From positions 1-5,803 of the forward strand of contig CALVPU010000117.1 in assembly GCA_944353735.1 (NCBI GenBank): a DNA stretch of 5,803 bases, given 5' to 3'. The notes under the pieces were generated by a model. It searched no databases. It worked only from the letters and a program-made list of their open reading frames with translations, and was not told the DNA's origin. The first letter of the stretch is position 1; each line of letters begins with the position of its first letter. A program made the position numbers and the translations under genes. Shown piece after piece: positions 1 through 5,803 of the stretch. This DNA is from an uncultured Eubacteriales bacterium (lineage in GTDB: Bacteria > Bacillota > Clostridia > Christensenellales > Aristaeellaceae).

Positions 1-1340
1 AAGATGCGCAGGTTGGCGCTGGGATCGACGTAGTCGACGGTGTAGCCGTTCTGGTCGACGGAGAAGTTGCCGTTGTCGAGCTCGGACCAGTAGACGCTGG
101 ACTCATACGGCTGGATGACGTAGTTGATGCCGAGGTTCTGCTGCCAGAAGGCGCCCAGCACCTGCGCGATGAGGTTCTGCTCGGTGCTGTTCTGGCACAC
201 GAGGGTGACGGTCGGGAAGCCCTCGCCGTTCGGGTAACCCGCCTCCGCCATCAGCGCCTGCGCCGCCTCGACGTCCTCGGCGAACATGTCGCCCGCGACC
301 TCGCGGTAGGACTTGCTCGAGTCGGTCAGCGACGGCTGCGCGTAGGGCACGAAGCCGAACACCGGCTGGGAGTCGGAGCCAATGGCGTCGAGCAGGCCCT
401 GGCGGTCAATCGCCATGGCGAACGCCTGGCGCACGCGCTTGTCGGAGAACTCCGGCAGGGTGGTGTTGAAGTCGCAGTAGCAGATGCCGATCTTGCCCAC
501 GTCGTGGAACTCCTCGGTGCCGCTGTACTGGTTGGTGGCGTCGAGGTTGAGGCTGGTGAGCACGTTGATCTCGCCGTTGTTGTAGGCGGTCAGCGCGGTG
601 GCGTCGTCGGGGATGACGACGAACTGCACTTCGTCGATCGCGACCTCATCCGCCAGATAGTAGTTCGGGTTCTTGCTCAGCACGAGGCGGTTGAGGGAGG
701 AGTACTCGGTGAGCATGAACGGGCCGTTGCTGACGTAGGTGGAGACGTCGCTGGTCCAGTTCGGGTTCGCCTCGACGACGGCCTGGCACACGGGCATGAA
801 GCCGGTGGTGGCGGTCAGGGAGAGGAACCACGGGGTGATGGTCTCCATCTCGACAACGAGGGTCAAATCGTCGGTGGCGTGGACGCCGACTTCATCGGCG
901 GTGCACTCGCCGTTGTAGTACGCCTCGCCGTTTTTGATGATCCACAGGTCGCTGGCGCAGCCGGAGGCGTTTTCCGGCGTGAGCACGCGCAGCCAGGAAT
1001 ACTCAAAGTCGTGCGCGGTCAGCGGCGATCCATCGGACCACTTCAGGCCCTCGCGCAGCGTGAAGGTGTAGGTCATGCCGTCCTCGGAGACCTCGCAGCT
1101 TTCCGCCATGGCGGGCACGTAGCTGGTGCCGTCGGCGTCGAGCTTGTACAGGCCCTTGAACAGGTTCTGCAGCACGCGCGAGGAGCGGGCATAGGAGTTG
1201 AGGCCGGGATCCATCTGTTCGGGGTTGTCATTGATGGACGTGATGATCACGTGCTCGGCAGCGGTCTCGGCGACGGCGGGAACGACCGCCGCGGTCGCCG
1301 CCAGCATCAGGACCAGCAGCATGGACAGCAGCTTTTTCAT
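1..1340 (-). CDS. oppA: Oligopeptide ABC transporter substrate-binding protein, OppA-like (SBP_bac_5 family), C-terminus cut off by window edge
   Basis: Extracytoplasmic peptide-binding component of the importer encoded next door. The frame is open from ATG 1340-1338 to the window edge: 446 codons, with no stop or frameshift. OppA proteins are usually about 530-550 residues, so roughly 90-100 are missing. Residues 1-24 are a signal peptide (MKK, a Leu-rich core, then AVA before E25) with a type I cleavage site and no lipobox cysteine. Family landmarks in order are WSDGSPLTAHDF (101-112), VSNGPFMLTEY (203-213), LSKNPNYY (221-228) and KRVRQAFAMAIDR (301-313). The segment YTVDYVDP (433-440) lines up by eye with the E. 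coli OppA region holding the Asp that binds the peptide's free N-terminus; D436 would be that residue. The start is fixed by AGGAGGT eight bases upstream and by the leader itself. It is transcribed away from oppBCDF. Peptide specificity cannot be read from sequence; a dipeptide binder is less likely given the OppA-like spacing. Confidence 0.93.
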   Translation of the reverse strand, partial: MKKLLSMLLVLMLAATAAVVPAVAETAAEHVIITSINDNPEQMDPGLNSYARSSRVLQNLFKGLYKLDADGTSYVPAMAESCEVSEDGMTYTFTLREGLKWSDGSPLTAHDFEYSWLRVLTPENASGCASDLWIIKNGEAYYNGECTADEVGVHATDDLTLVVEMETITPWFLSLTATTGFMPVCQAVVEANPNWTSDVSTYVSNGPFMLTEYSSLNRLVLSKNPNYYLADEVAIDEVQFVVIPDDATALTAYNNGEINVLTSLNLDATNQYSGTEEFHDVGKIGICYCDFNTTLPEFSDKRVRQAFAMAIDRQGLLDAIGSDSQPVFGFVPYAQPSLTDSSKSYREVAGDMFAEDVEAAQALMAEAGYPNGEGFPTVTLVCQNSTEQNLIAQVLGAFWQQNLGINYVIQPYESSVYWSELDNGNFSVDQNGYTVDYVDPSANLRI

Positions 1341-1347
1341 CCGGATT

Positions 1348-1359
1348 ACCTCCTGAGGT
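1348..1359 (-). promoter_or_regulatory. oppA ribosome binding site inside a short inverted repeat
   Basis: On the minus strand, AGGAGG (1354-1349) followed by T sits eight bases before the oppA ATG and sets the start. The same bases form ACCTC-AG-GAGGT, so the Shine-Dalgarno sequence could pair with the ACCT just upstream (4 bp stem, 4 base loop). The hairpin is weak and may have no role. The ribosome site itself is clear. Confidence 0.8.
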
Positions 1360-1412
1360 CATTTTTTCTTTTCACGGAAGCAGCTTATGCCCGCGAAAAA
1401 TGTGATATTCCA

Positions 1413-1441
1413 GTTATATCAGTTTTACGCCGGTTTGTCAA
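1413..1441 (-). promoter_or_regulatory. Promoter for oppA (TTGACA, 17 bases, TATAAC, extended -10)
   Basis: On the minus strand, a perfect -35 TTGACA (1441-1436) is followed by a 17-base spacer and TATAAC (1418-1413), five of six matches to the -10 consensus. The bases just before the -10 are TGA, giving the TGn extended -10 element. Transcription should start near 1406, leaving a leader of about 65 bases before the oppA ATG. By consensus match this is the strongest promoter in the window. Confidence 0.85.
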
Positions 1442-1455
1442 GCACAAATTTGCGT

Positions 1456-1492
1456 TTTCGCCCGCAATCCTAATTCAATATCGCGGGCAAAA
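1456..1492. repeat. Inverted repeat TTT-n-GCCCGC / GCGGGC-n-AAA between the divergent promoters
   Basis: The left arm (1456-1465) and right arm (1483-1492) match at nine of ten positions across a 17-base AT-rich centre. The core GCCCGC with a following GA or AA occurs a third time at 1389-1396 (plus strand), in the oppA leader just past its predicted start site. It could be an operator for a dimeric regulator or a stem in an RNA. No known regulator motif was recognised. Confidence 0.45.
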
Positions 1493-1514
1493 CCGCGGCT
1501 TCTGTGTTAAAAAT

Positions 1515-1532
1515 GCAAATTCGAGCAAATTC
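1515..1532 (+). repeat. Tandem GCAAATTC motif, 10-base spacing, upstream of the oppB -35
   Basis: GCAAATTC occurs at 1515-1522 and 1525-1532, exactly ten bases apart (about one DNA helix turn), ending next to the oppB -35. GCAAATT also occurs on the minus strand at 1453-1447, five bases upstream of the oppA -35. This is a plausible binding site for a regulator acting on both promoters, or simply AT-rich upstream DNA that helps RNA polymerase. No family is assigned. Confidence 0.4.
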
Positions 1533-1534
1533 CG

Positions 1535-1563
1535 TTGCAACTTAAACGCCAAAGTAGTAGAAT
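1535..1563 (+). promoter_or_regulatory. Promoter for the oppBCDF operon (TTGCAA, 17 bases, TAGAAT)
   Basis: The -35 TTGCAA (1535-1540, four of six consensus bases), a 17-base spacer and the -10 TAGAAT (1558-1563, five of six) give a predicted start near 1570 and a leader of about 40 bases. The -35 lies inside the perfect palindrome GTTGCAAC (1534-1541), so a dimeric repressor could compete with polymerase here. No other promoter is needed for oppC, oppD or oppF given their short gaps. Confidence 0.75.
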
Positions 1564-1596
1564 AGACCATATTCAGCCTTCATATTTGAGATTGTT

Positions 1597-1600
1597 GGAG
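1597..1600 (+). promoter_or_regulatory. oppB ribosome binding site, decides the start
   Basis: GGAG lies nine bases before ATG 1610. The reading frame stays open back to a TTG at 1535, but that codon is in the promoter's -35 box, upstream of the predicted transcript start. ATG 1610 is therefore the start, and it gives a normal OppB N-terminus. Confidence 0.8.
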
Positions 1601-1609
1601 CGTGATACG

Positions 1610-2539
1610 ATGCTGAAGTACATTTGCAAGCGCCTGATGGCAGGCGTATTGACGATCATCGTGCTGATCACGGTGGCGTTCTTCATGATGCACGCCATGC
1701 CGGGCAGCCCGTTTACGCAGGCGGACCAGCGCGACATCCCGCCGGAAGTGCTCGCGCGCATGGAAGCCAGTTACGGCCTTGACCGGCCCGTGTTCGAACA
1801 GTACCTTTCCTATTGGAAATCGCTGCTGCGCGGCGATCTGGGCGTGTCGTTCAAGCAGGCGAACACCTCCGTCAACGACATCATCGAGACGCACTTCCCC
1901 GTCTCGGCGCGCGTCGGCGGCGTGGCGGTGGTCGTCTCGCTGGTCATCGGCATCCCGCTGGGCCTGCTGGCGGCGGTGTACCGCGGCAAGGCGATCGACA
2001 TGGCGTCGATGGTGTTCGCCACCATCGGCATCTCCGTGCCGGTGTTCGTCATCTCGGTGCTGCTGATGTACCTGTTCGCCAACGTGCTGCAGTGGCTGCC
2101 GTCCTACGGCCTGACCAGCTGGCGGCACTACATCCTGCCGGTGGCGTGCCTGTCGTTCAGCCCCATCGCCTACATCGCCCGCCAGACGCGCTCGAGCATG
2201 CTCGAGGCGCTGGAGCAGGACTACGTGCGCACGGCGCGCGCCAAGGGCGTCAGCGAGCTGCTGGTCGTCGCCAAGCACGCGCTGAAGAACGCGCTGACGC
2301 CGGTCATCACCTATCTGGGCCCGCTGGTGGCGGGACTGCTGACGGGCTCGTTCGTGGTCGAGCGCCTGTTCTCCGTGCCCGGCATCGGGCGCTACTTCGT
2401 GCAGTCGGTCTCCGACCGCGACTACACGATGATCATGGGCATCGTCATCTTCTTCGGCATCTTCGTCGTTATCTGCAATCTCATCTCCGATATCCTGCTG
2501 GCGATCGTCGACCCGCGCGTCAAGCTCAGCGAATCCTGA
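1610..2539 (+). CDS. oppB: Oligopeptide ABC transporter permease OppB/DppB
   Basis: One of two inner-membrane subunits forming the peptide channel; it pairs with the next gene's product. The protein is 309 residues, normal for the family. It begins MLKYICKRL, with a first membrane helix at about 9-29 and then the family motif MPGSPF (30-35). A loop of about 70 residues (36-98) follows, including YGLDRP (55-60) and GDLGVSF (75-81), as in other OppB proteins. Further hydrophobic segments near 99-123, 135-160, 172-191, 230-252 and 274-300 make six in total. The ATPase-contacting EAA loop is DYVRTARAKGVSE (204-216) continuing to about 231, with the conserved Gly at 213. FSVPGIG (254-260) and the ending VDPRVK (300-305) are typical. 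It is first in the operon; oppC starts 20 bases on. The sequence does not settle Opp against Dpp, but the neighbouring OppA-like protein favours oligopeptides. Confidence 0.95.
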   Translation: MLKYICKRLMAGVLTIIVLITVAFFMMHAMPGSPFTQADQRDIPPEVLARMEASYGLDRPVFEQYLSYWKSLLRGDLGVSFKQANTSVNDIIETHFPVSARVGGVAVVVSLVIGIPLGLLAAVYRGKAIDMASMVFATIGISVPVFVISVLLMYLFANVLQWLPSYGLTSWRHYILPVACLSFSPIAYIARQTRSSMLEALEQDYVRTARAKGVSELLVVAKHALKNALTPVITYLGPLVAGLLTGSFVVERLFSVPGIGRYFVQSVSDRDYTMIMGIVIFFGIFVVICNLISDILLAIVDPRVKLSES

Positions 2540-2559
2540 ACCCGAGGGAGGCAAGCGAA

Positions 2560-3504
2560 ATGGCACTGAACATTCCCAAGAACGAAGAATACCTCTCCCT
2601 CCCCGACGAGATGTTCGTCATCGGTCAGGACGACGCGCAGGCGGAGGAAATCGTGCGCCCGAGCACGACCTACTGGCACGACGTCTGGCAGCGCTTCCGC
2701 CGCGACCCGCTGGCGCTGGCGGGGCTGGTGGTGCTGGCGGTGATCGCGCTGATGGCGATCTTCGTGCCGATGGTCTCGCCGTACAGCTACGACGGCATGG
2801 ATCTGGCCAGCATGAACCGCGGCCCGAGCCTGCAGCATCCCTGCGGCACCGACCAGATGGGGCGCGACCTGTTCATCCGCATCCTCTACGGCGCGCGCAT
2901 CTCGCTGACCATCGGCCTGGCGGCGGCGGCGATCAGCTTCGTCATCGGCGTGGTCTACGGCGGCCTGTCGGGCTATATCGGCGGGCGCACGGACATGGTG
3001 CTGATGCGCATCGTCGACATTCTCTCCAGCCTTCCGAGCCTTCTGTACATCGTGCTGATCATGCTGCTGCTGGGCTCGAGCGTGGGCAGCGTCATACTGG
3101 CGCTGTGCCTGACGTCGTGGGTCGGCACGGCGCGCGTGGTGCGCAGCGAGGTCATGCGCCTGAAGCACTCCGAATACGTGCTGGCGGCGCGGCTGTCGGG
3201 CGCGAACGTGCGCCAGCTGCTGCTGCACCATCTGGTGCCCAACGCCATGGGCCCGATCATCGTCTCCACGGCGTTTCTGATCCCCAGCGCGATCTTCTCG
3301 GAATCCTTCCTGTCCTTCCTCGGCATCGGCATTCAGGCGCCGATGGCGAGCTGGGGTTCTCTGGCGAACTACGCCATCCCGATGCTGCTGTCGCAGCCGC
3401 ACCAGATGTTCTTCCCCGTGCTGGCAATCTGCCTGACGATGTTCTCGCTCAACTTCGTCGGCGACGGCCTGCGCGACGCACTCGACCCGCGCATGAAGAA
3501 GTGA
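2560..3504 (+). CDS. oppC: Oligopeptide ABC transporter permease OppC/DppC
   Basis: Second channel-forming membrane subunit, 314 residues. The ATG at 2560 follows GGGAGG (2546-2551) by eight bases. Residues 1-48 are a charged cytoplasmic extension containing IVRPSTTYWHDVW (31-43), usual for OppC of Firmicutes style. The first membrane helix is about 51-72, followed by the family motif GTDQMGRDLF (96-105). Hydrophobic segments follow near 115-138, 160-190, 230-256 and 282-300. The EAA loop, which docks on an ATPase, runs from EYVLAARLSGANV (205-217) to HHLVPNA (223-229). FLSFLGIGIQAP (250-261) and the C-terminal GDGLRDALDPR (301-311) are hallmarks. The stop codon overlaps the oppD ribosome site, which suggests coupled translation. 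All expected motifs are present and nothing looks damaged. Confidence 0.95.
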   Translation: MALNIPKNEEYLSLPDEMFVIGQDDAQAEEIVRPSTTYWHDVWQRFRRDPLALAGLVVLAVIALMAIFVPMVSPYSYDGMDLASMNRGPSLQHPCGTDQMGRDLFIRILYGARISLTIGLAAAAISFVIGVVYGGLSGYIGGRTDMVLMRIVDILSSLPSLLYIVLIMLLLGSSVGSVILALCLTSWVGTARVVRSEVMRLKHSEYVLAARLSGANVRQLLLHHLVPNAMGPIIVSTAFLIPSAIFSESFLSFLGIGIQAPMASWGSLANYAIPMLLSQPHQMFFPVLAICLTMFSLNFVGDGLRDALDPRMKK

Positions 3505-3509
3505 GGAGG
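3504..3509 (+). promoter_or_regulatory. oppD ribosome binding site supporting a TTG start
   Basis: AGGAGG begins on the last base of the oppC stop codon and ends eight bases before TTG 3518. There is no ATG or GTG at a suitable distance in frame; the next in-frame ATG is codon 50, inside the ATPase core. The site therefore fixes TTG as the start and couples oppD translation to oppC. Confidence 0.85.
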
Positions 3510-3517
3510 CGAAGCAA

Positions 3518-4510
<993 letters not shown>

Positions 4511-4512
4511 CC

Positions 4513-5481
4513 ATGGCGAATCCACTGATCTCGGTGCGCAACCTGAAGATGTACTTCCCCGTGGGCGCGTCCTTCCTGCCCGGACGGCGCAAGGTGCTCA
4601 AGGCGGTCGACGACGTCAGCTTCGACCTGCAGGCAGGCGAGACGTTCGGTCTGGTCGGCGAGTCCGGCTGCGGCAAGACGACGGTCGGGCGCACGCTGGT
4701 GCGCCTCTACAAGCCGACCGGCGGTCAGATCCTGCTCGGCGGCACGGACATCGCCCCCATGGACGAGCGCACCGTGCTGCCCTACCGCAAGCGCATGCAG
4801 ATGATCTTTCAGGACCCCTACGCCTCGCTGAACCCGCGCATGACCGTCTCCAGCATCATCGCCGAGCCGCTGCGGCTGCAGGGCGCCAAGTCGGAGGAGA
4901 TCAACGCGCGCGTCAGCGAGCTGATCGAACAGGTCGGCCTCAAGAAGGACCACCTCAACCGCTATCCGCACGAGTTCTCCGGCGGTCAGCGCCAGCGCAT
5001 CGGCATCGCCCGCGCGCTGGCGACGCGCCCGGAGTTCATCGTCTGCGACGAGCCGATCTCCGCGCTGGACGTCTCCATTCAGGCGCAGGTCATCAACATG
5101 CTCGAGGAGCTGCAGGAAAAGCTCGGCATGACCTACCTGTTCGTCAGCCACGACCTGTCCATGGTGCGCCACATCTCCCACCGCGTGGGCGTGATGTACC
5201 TCGGTCATCTGGTCGAGCTGGCGACGGTCGAGGAGCTCTACTCCAACATGCAGCACCCCTACACGCAGGCGCTGATGAGCGCCGTGCCGGTCGCCGATCC
5301 GGACCTCGCCGCACAGTCGCAGCGCATCGTGCTGCAGGGCGACGTGCCCGCGCCGATCGACCCGCCCAGCGGCTGCCCCTTCCGCACCCGCTGCCGCTAC
5401 GCCAGCAAGCGCTGCGCCGAGGAGCGCCCCGAACTGCGCGACATCGGCGGCGGTCACCTGTTGGCGTGCCACATCCACTGA
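4513..5481 (+). CDS. oppF: Oligopeptide ABC transporter ATP-binding protein OppF/DppF
   Basis: Second ATPase of the importer, expected to pair with OppD; 322 residues, normal length. The N-terminus LISVRNLKMYFPVG (5-18) with the insert SFLPGRRKVLKAVDDVSF (20-37) is typical of OppF. Motifs are Walker A GESGCGKT (49-56), Q-loop IFQDPYASLNPRMTV (98-112), signature FSGGQRQR (155-162), Walker B IVCDEP (176-181) with Glu180, D-loop ALD (184-186) and H-loop His213 in VSHDLS. Both ATP sites of an OppD-OppF pair should be active, since neither subunit lacks a key residue. The C-terminal domain has HPYTQALMSAVP (248-259) and cysteines at 288, 294, 301 and 319, the same C-x5-C-x6-C...C spacing as OppD, a probable [4Fe-4S] site by family analogy. 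It is the last gene of the operon, and no intrinsic terminator with a T-run follows. Confidence 0.95.
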   Translation: MANPLISVRNLKMYFPVGASFLPGRRKVLKAVDDVSFDLQAGETFGLVGESGCGKTTVGRTLVRLYKPTGGQILLGGTDIAPMDERTVLPYRKRMQMIFQDPYASLNPRMTVSSIIAEPLRLQGAKSEEINARVSELIEQVGLKKDHLNRYPHEFSGGQRQRIGIARALATRPEFIVCDEPISALDVSIQAQVINMLEELQEKLGMTYLFVSHDLSMVRHISHRVGVMYLGHLVELATVEELYSNMQHPYTQALMSAVPVADPDLAAQSQRIVLQGDVPAPIDPPSGCPFRTRCRYASKRCAEERPELRDIGGGHLLACHIH

Positions 5482-5530
5482 GCGCGGTTCCACGCGCCCG
5501 CGTCACCATGCGCCGCGCATCTCACCAGAC

Positions 5531-5559
5531 TTGACTTTACAGCCCGCCCTGTATATATT
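5531..5559 (+). promoter_or_regulatory. Promoter-like sequence (TTGACT, 17 bases, TATATT) reading rightward
   Basis: The -35 TTGACT (five of six) is separated by exactly 17 bases from TATATT (five of six). The predicted start is near 5566, only a few bases before the first copy of the 34-base repeat at 5570. It is the only AT-rich patch in the tail, which supports its being real. Its gene, if there is one, must lie beyond 5803 or be a non-coding RNA. Confidence 0.65.
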
Positions 5560-5569
5560 GGGAGAAGCT

Positions 5570-5603
5570 GCGCGCCGCCGAAGCGGGATTCCAAAGGGCC
5601 TCA
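5570..5603 (+). repeat. 34-base repeat, copy 1
   Basis: It matches copy 2 (5739-5772) at 32 of 34 positions, 169 bases apart. The unit starts GCGCGCCGCC, and within it CCGC (5575-5578) can pair with GCGG (5583-5586) around a CGAA loop. GATT and CCAAAGGG follow. The second hairpin is degraded in this copy: AGGG (5595-5598) and CCCT (5607-5610) can still pair, but the outer bases do not. It probably belongs to an interspersed repeat family; no insertion-sequence ends or transposase are seen. Confidence 0.75.
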
Positions 5604-5628
5604 CGTCCCTCTGACCGGAGCCTCAGGG

Positions 5629-5658
5629 CCCACGTCCTCCCTCCACCCCCCGCATCCC
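5629..5658 (-). other. Putative G-quadruplex motif on the minus strand
   Basis: The plus strand has C-runs at 5629-5631, 5639-5641, 5646-5651 and 5656-5658. The minus strand therefore has four runs of three or more G separated by loops of 4, 4 and 7 bases, fitting the usual G3+N1-7 rule. This is a pattern match only; such tracts also arise by chance in GC-rich spacers. Confidence 0.4.
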
Positions 5659-5670
5659 GCCAACCCCGGC

Positions 5671-5699
5671 GTCGCGGGCGGCCCTCCACCGCCCGTGAC
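5671..5699 (+). other. Strong GC-rich hairpin, 11 bp stem and 7-base loop
   Basis: GTCGCGGGCGG (5671-5681) pairs with CCGCCCGTGAC (5689-5699) around the loop CCCTCCA, with a single G-U pair as RNA. No T-run follows, so it is not a canonical intrinsic terminator. It could be a stable element of an RNA started at the 5531-5559 promoter. Confidence 0.6.
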
Positions 5700-5727
5700 A
5701 GCTGCCACATCCCATTCACCTCATCCT

Positions 5728-5747
5728 GCGGCGCGCATGCGCGCCGC
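5728..5747. repeat. Perfect 20-base palindrome at the edge of repeat copy 2
   Basis: The sequence reads the same on both strands, centred on CATG at 5736-5739, with alternating GC on both sides. Its right half runs into the start of repeat copy 2 (5739). Copy 1 has no matching left half. It could form an 8 bp stem with a CATG loop, or serve as a dimeric protein site. Confidence 0.7.
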
Positions 5748-5782
5748 CAAAGCGGGATTCCAAAGGGTCTCAGACCCTTTGG
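5739..5782 (+). repeat. 34-base repeat, copy 2, with an intact terminal hairpin
   Basis: The repeat proper is 5739-5772. Like copy 1 it has the small hairpin CCGC (5744-5747) / GCGG (5752-5755), here with a CAAA loop; the single difference from copy 1 in this part is in the loop. Next comes a perfect inverted repeat: CCAAAGGGTC (5760-5769) pairs with GACCCTTTGG (5773-5782) around TCA. The following G-rich sequence (5784-5798) may be the first arm of another hairpin cut by the window edge. Confidence 0.75.
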
Positions 5783-5803
5783 CTGGGGGTTCGGGGGACA
5801 GCG

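Larger units (their letters stand above)
5482..5803. other. Gene-free, GC-rich tail with a promoter and hairpin cluster
   Basis: No reading frame here has a ribosome site or protein-like composition. The stretch contains a promoter-like sequence at 5531-5559, two copies of a 34-base repeat, a strong hairpin (5671-5699), a 20-base palindrome (5728-5747) and a strongly C-rich tract on the plus strand around 5629-5658. It may be a repeat-filled spacer before the next operon or may encode a structured RNA. Confidence 0.7.

Noticed and set aside
504..1565. Long plus-strand open frame (353 codons) across oppA and the intergenic region
   Set aside because: It runs antisense to oppA, which matches OppA motifs throughout. 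The translation is a Gly/Val/His/Arg-rich shadow typical of GC-rich genes, with no ribosome site.
1535..1609. Upstream extension of oppB to TTG 1535
   Set aside because: The codon is within the -35 box and lies before the predicted transcript start. The extra 25 residues do not resemble OppB, and ATG 1610 has its own ribosome site.
5482..5518. GCGCGG / CCGCGC inverted repeat right after the oppF stop as an intrinsic terminator
   Set aside because: The stem is six base pairs with a 25-base loop and no T-run follows. The pairing is expected often in such GC-rich DNA.
5537..5719. Minus-strand 60-codon open frame in the tail
   Set aside because: It reads through repeat copy 1 and the hairpins, is Arg/Gly-rich, and has no ribosome site or domain.
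5760..5782. Perfect 10 bp hairpin as a Rho-independent terminator
   Set aside because: It is followed by a G-rich sequence, not T residues, and on the other strand by AATCCCGC. It is better explained as part of the repeat.
5736..5803. Plus-strand open frame from ATG 5736 to the window edge
   Set aside because: It is only a translation of the repeat and its palindrome, with no ribosome site upstream.

Overview
The window holds most of an oligopeptide ABC importer locus (Opp/Dpp family, peptide/nickel importer class) in a divergent layout. Every gene is GC-rich with codons that mostly end in G or C. The genes have strong AGGAGG-type ribosome sites, one TTG start, and promoters close to the housekeeping sigma-A/sigma-70 consensus. 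The protein style, for example the OppC cytoplasmic N-terminus and the 'MKKLL...AVA-E' secretory leader, suggests a high-GC anaerobic member of the Firmicutes (Clostridia, possibly near the Christensenellales). That placement is an inference from pattern and was not tested by any search.

Layout. Positions 1-1340 (minus strand) carry the N-terminal 446 codons of an OppA-type solute-binding protein whose C-terminus lies outside the window. Positions 1341-1609 are an AT-rich divergent control region. It has a near-perfect extended -10 promoter pointing left into oppA and a second good promoter pointing right into the transporter genes. Short repeated motifs lie between and beside the two promoters. 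Positions 1610-5481 (plus strand) are a tight four-gene operon, oppB-oppC-oppD-oppF, encoding two membrane permeases and two ATPases with gaps of 20, 13 and 2 bases. Positions 5482-5803 have no supportable gene. They hold a third promoter-like sequence and a cluster of GC-rich hairpins and palindromes, including two copies of a 34-base repeat.

How it works together. The secreted binding protein captures peptides outside the membrane and hands them to the OppB/OppC channel. OppD and OppF, both with intact ATPase motifs and C-terminal cysteine clusters, power import. Making the binding protein from its own stronger promoter, away from the membrane/ATPase operon, would let the cell produce it in excess.

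The transporter itself is a well-known system. The least explained parts are the repeat- and hairpin-rich tail after oppF, with a promoter reading into it, and the motif arrangement of the divergent control region. I saw no CRISPR array, tRNA, rRNA, transposase or phage gene.
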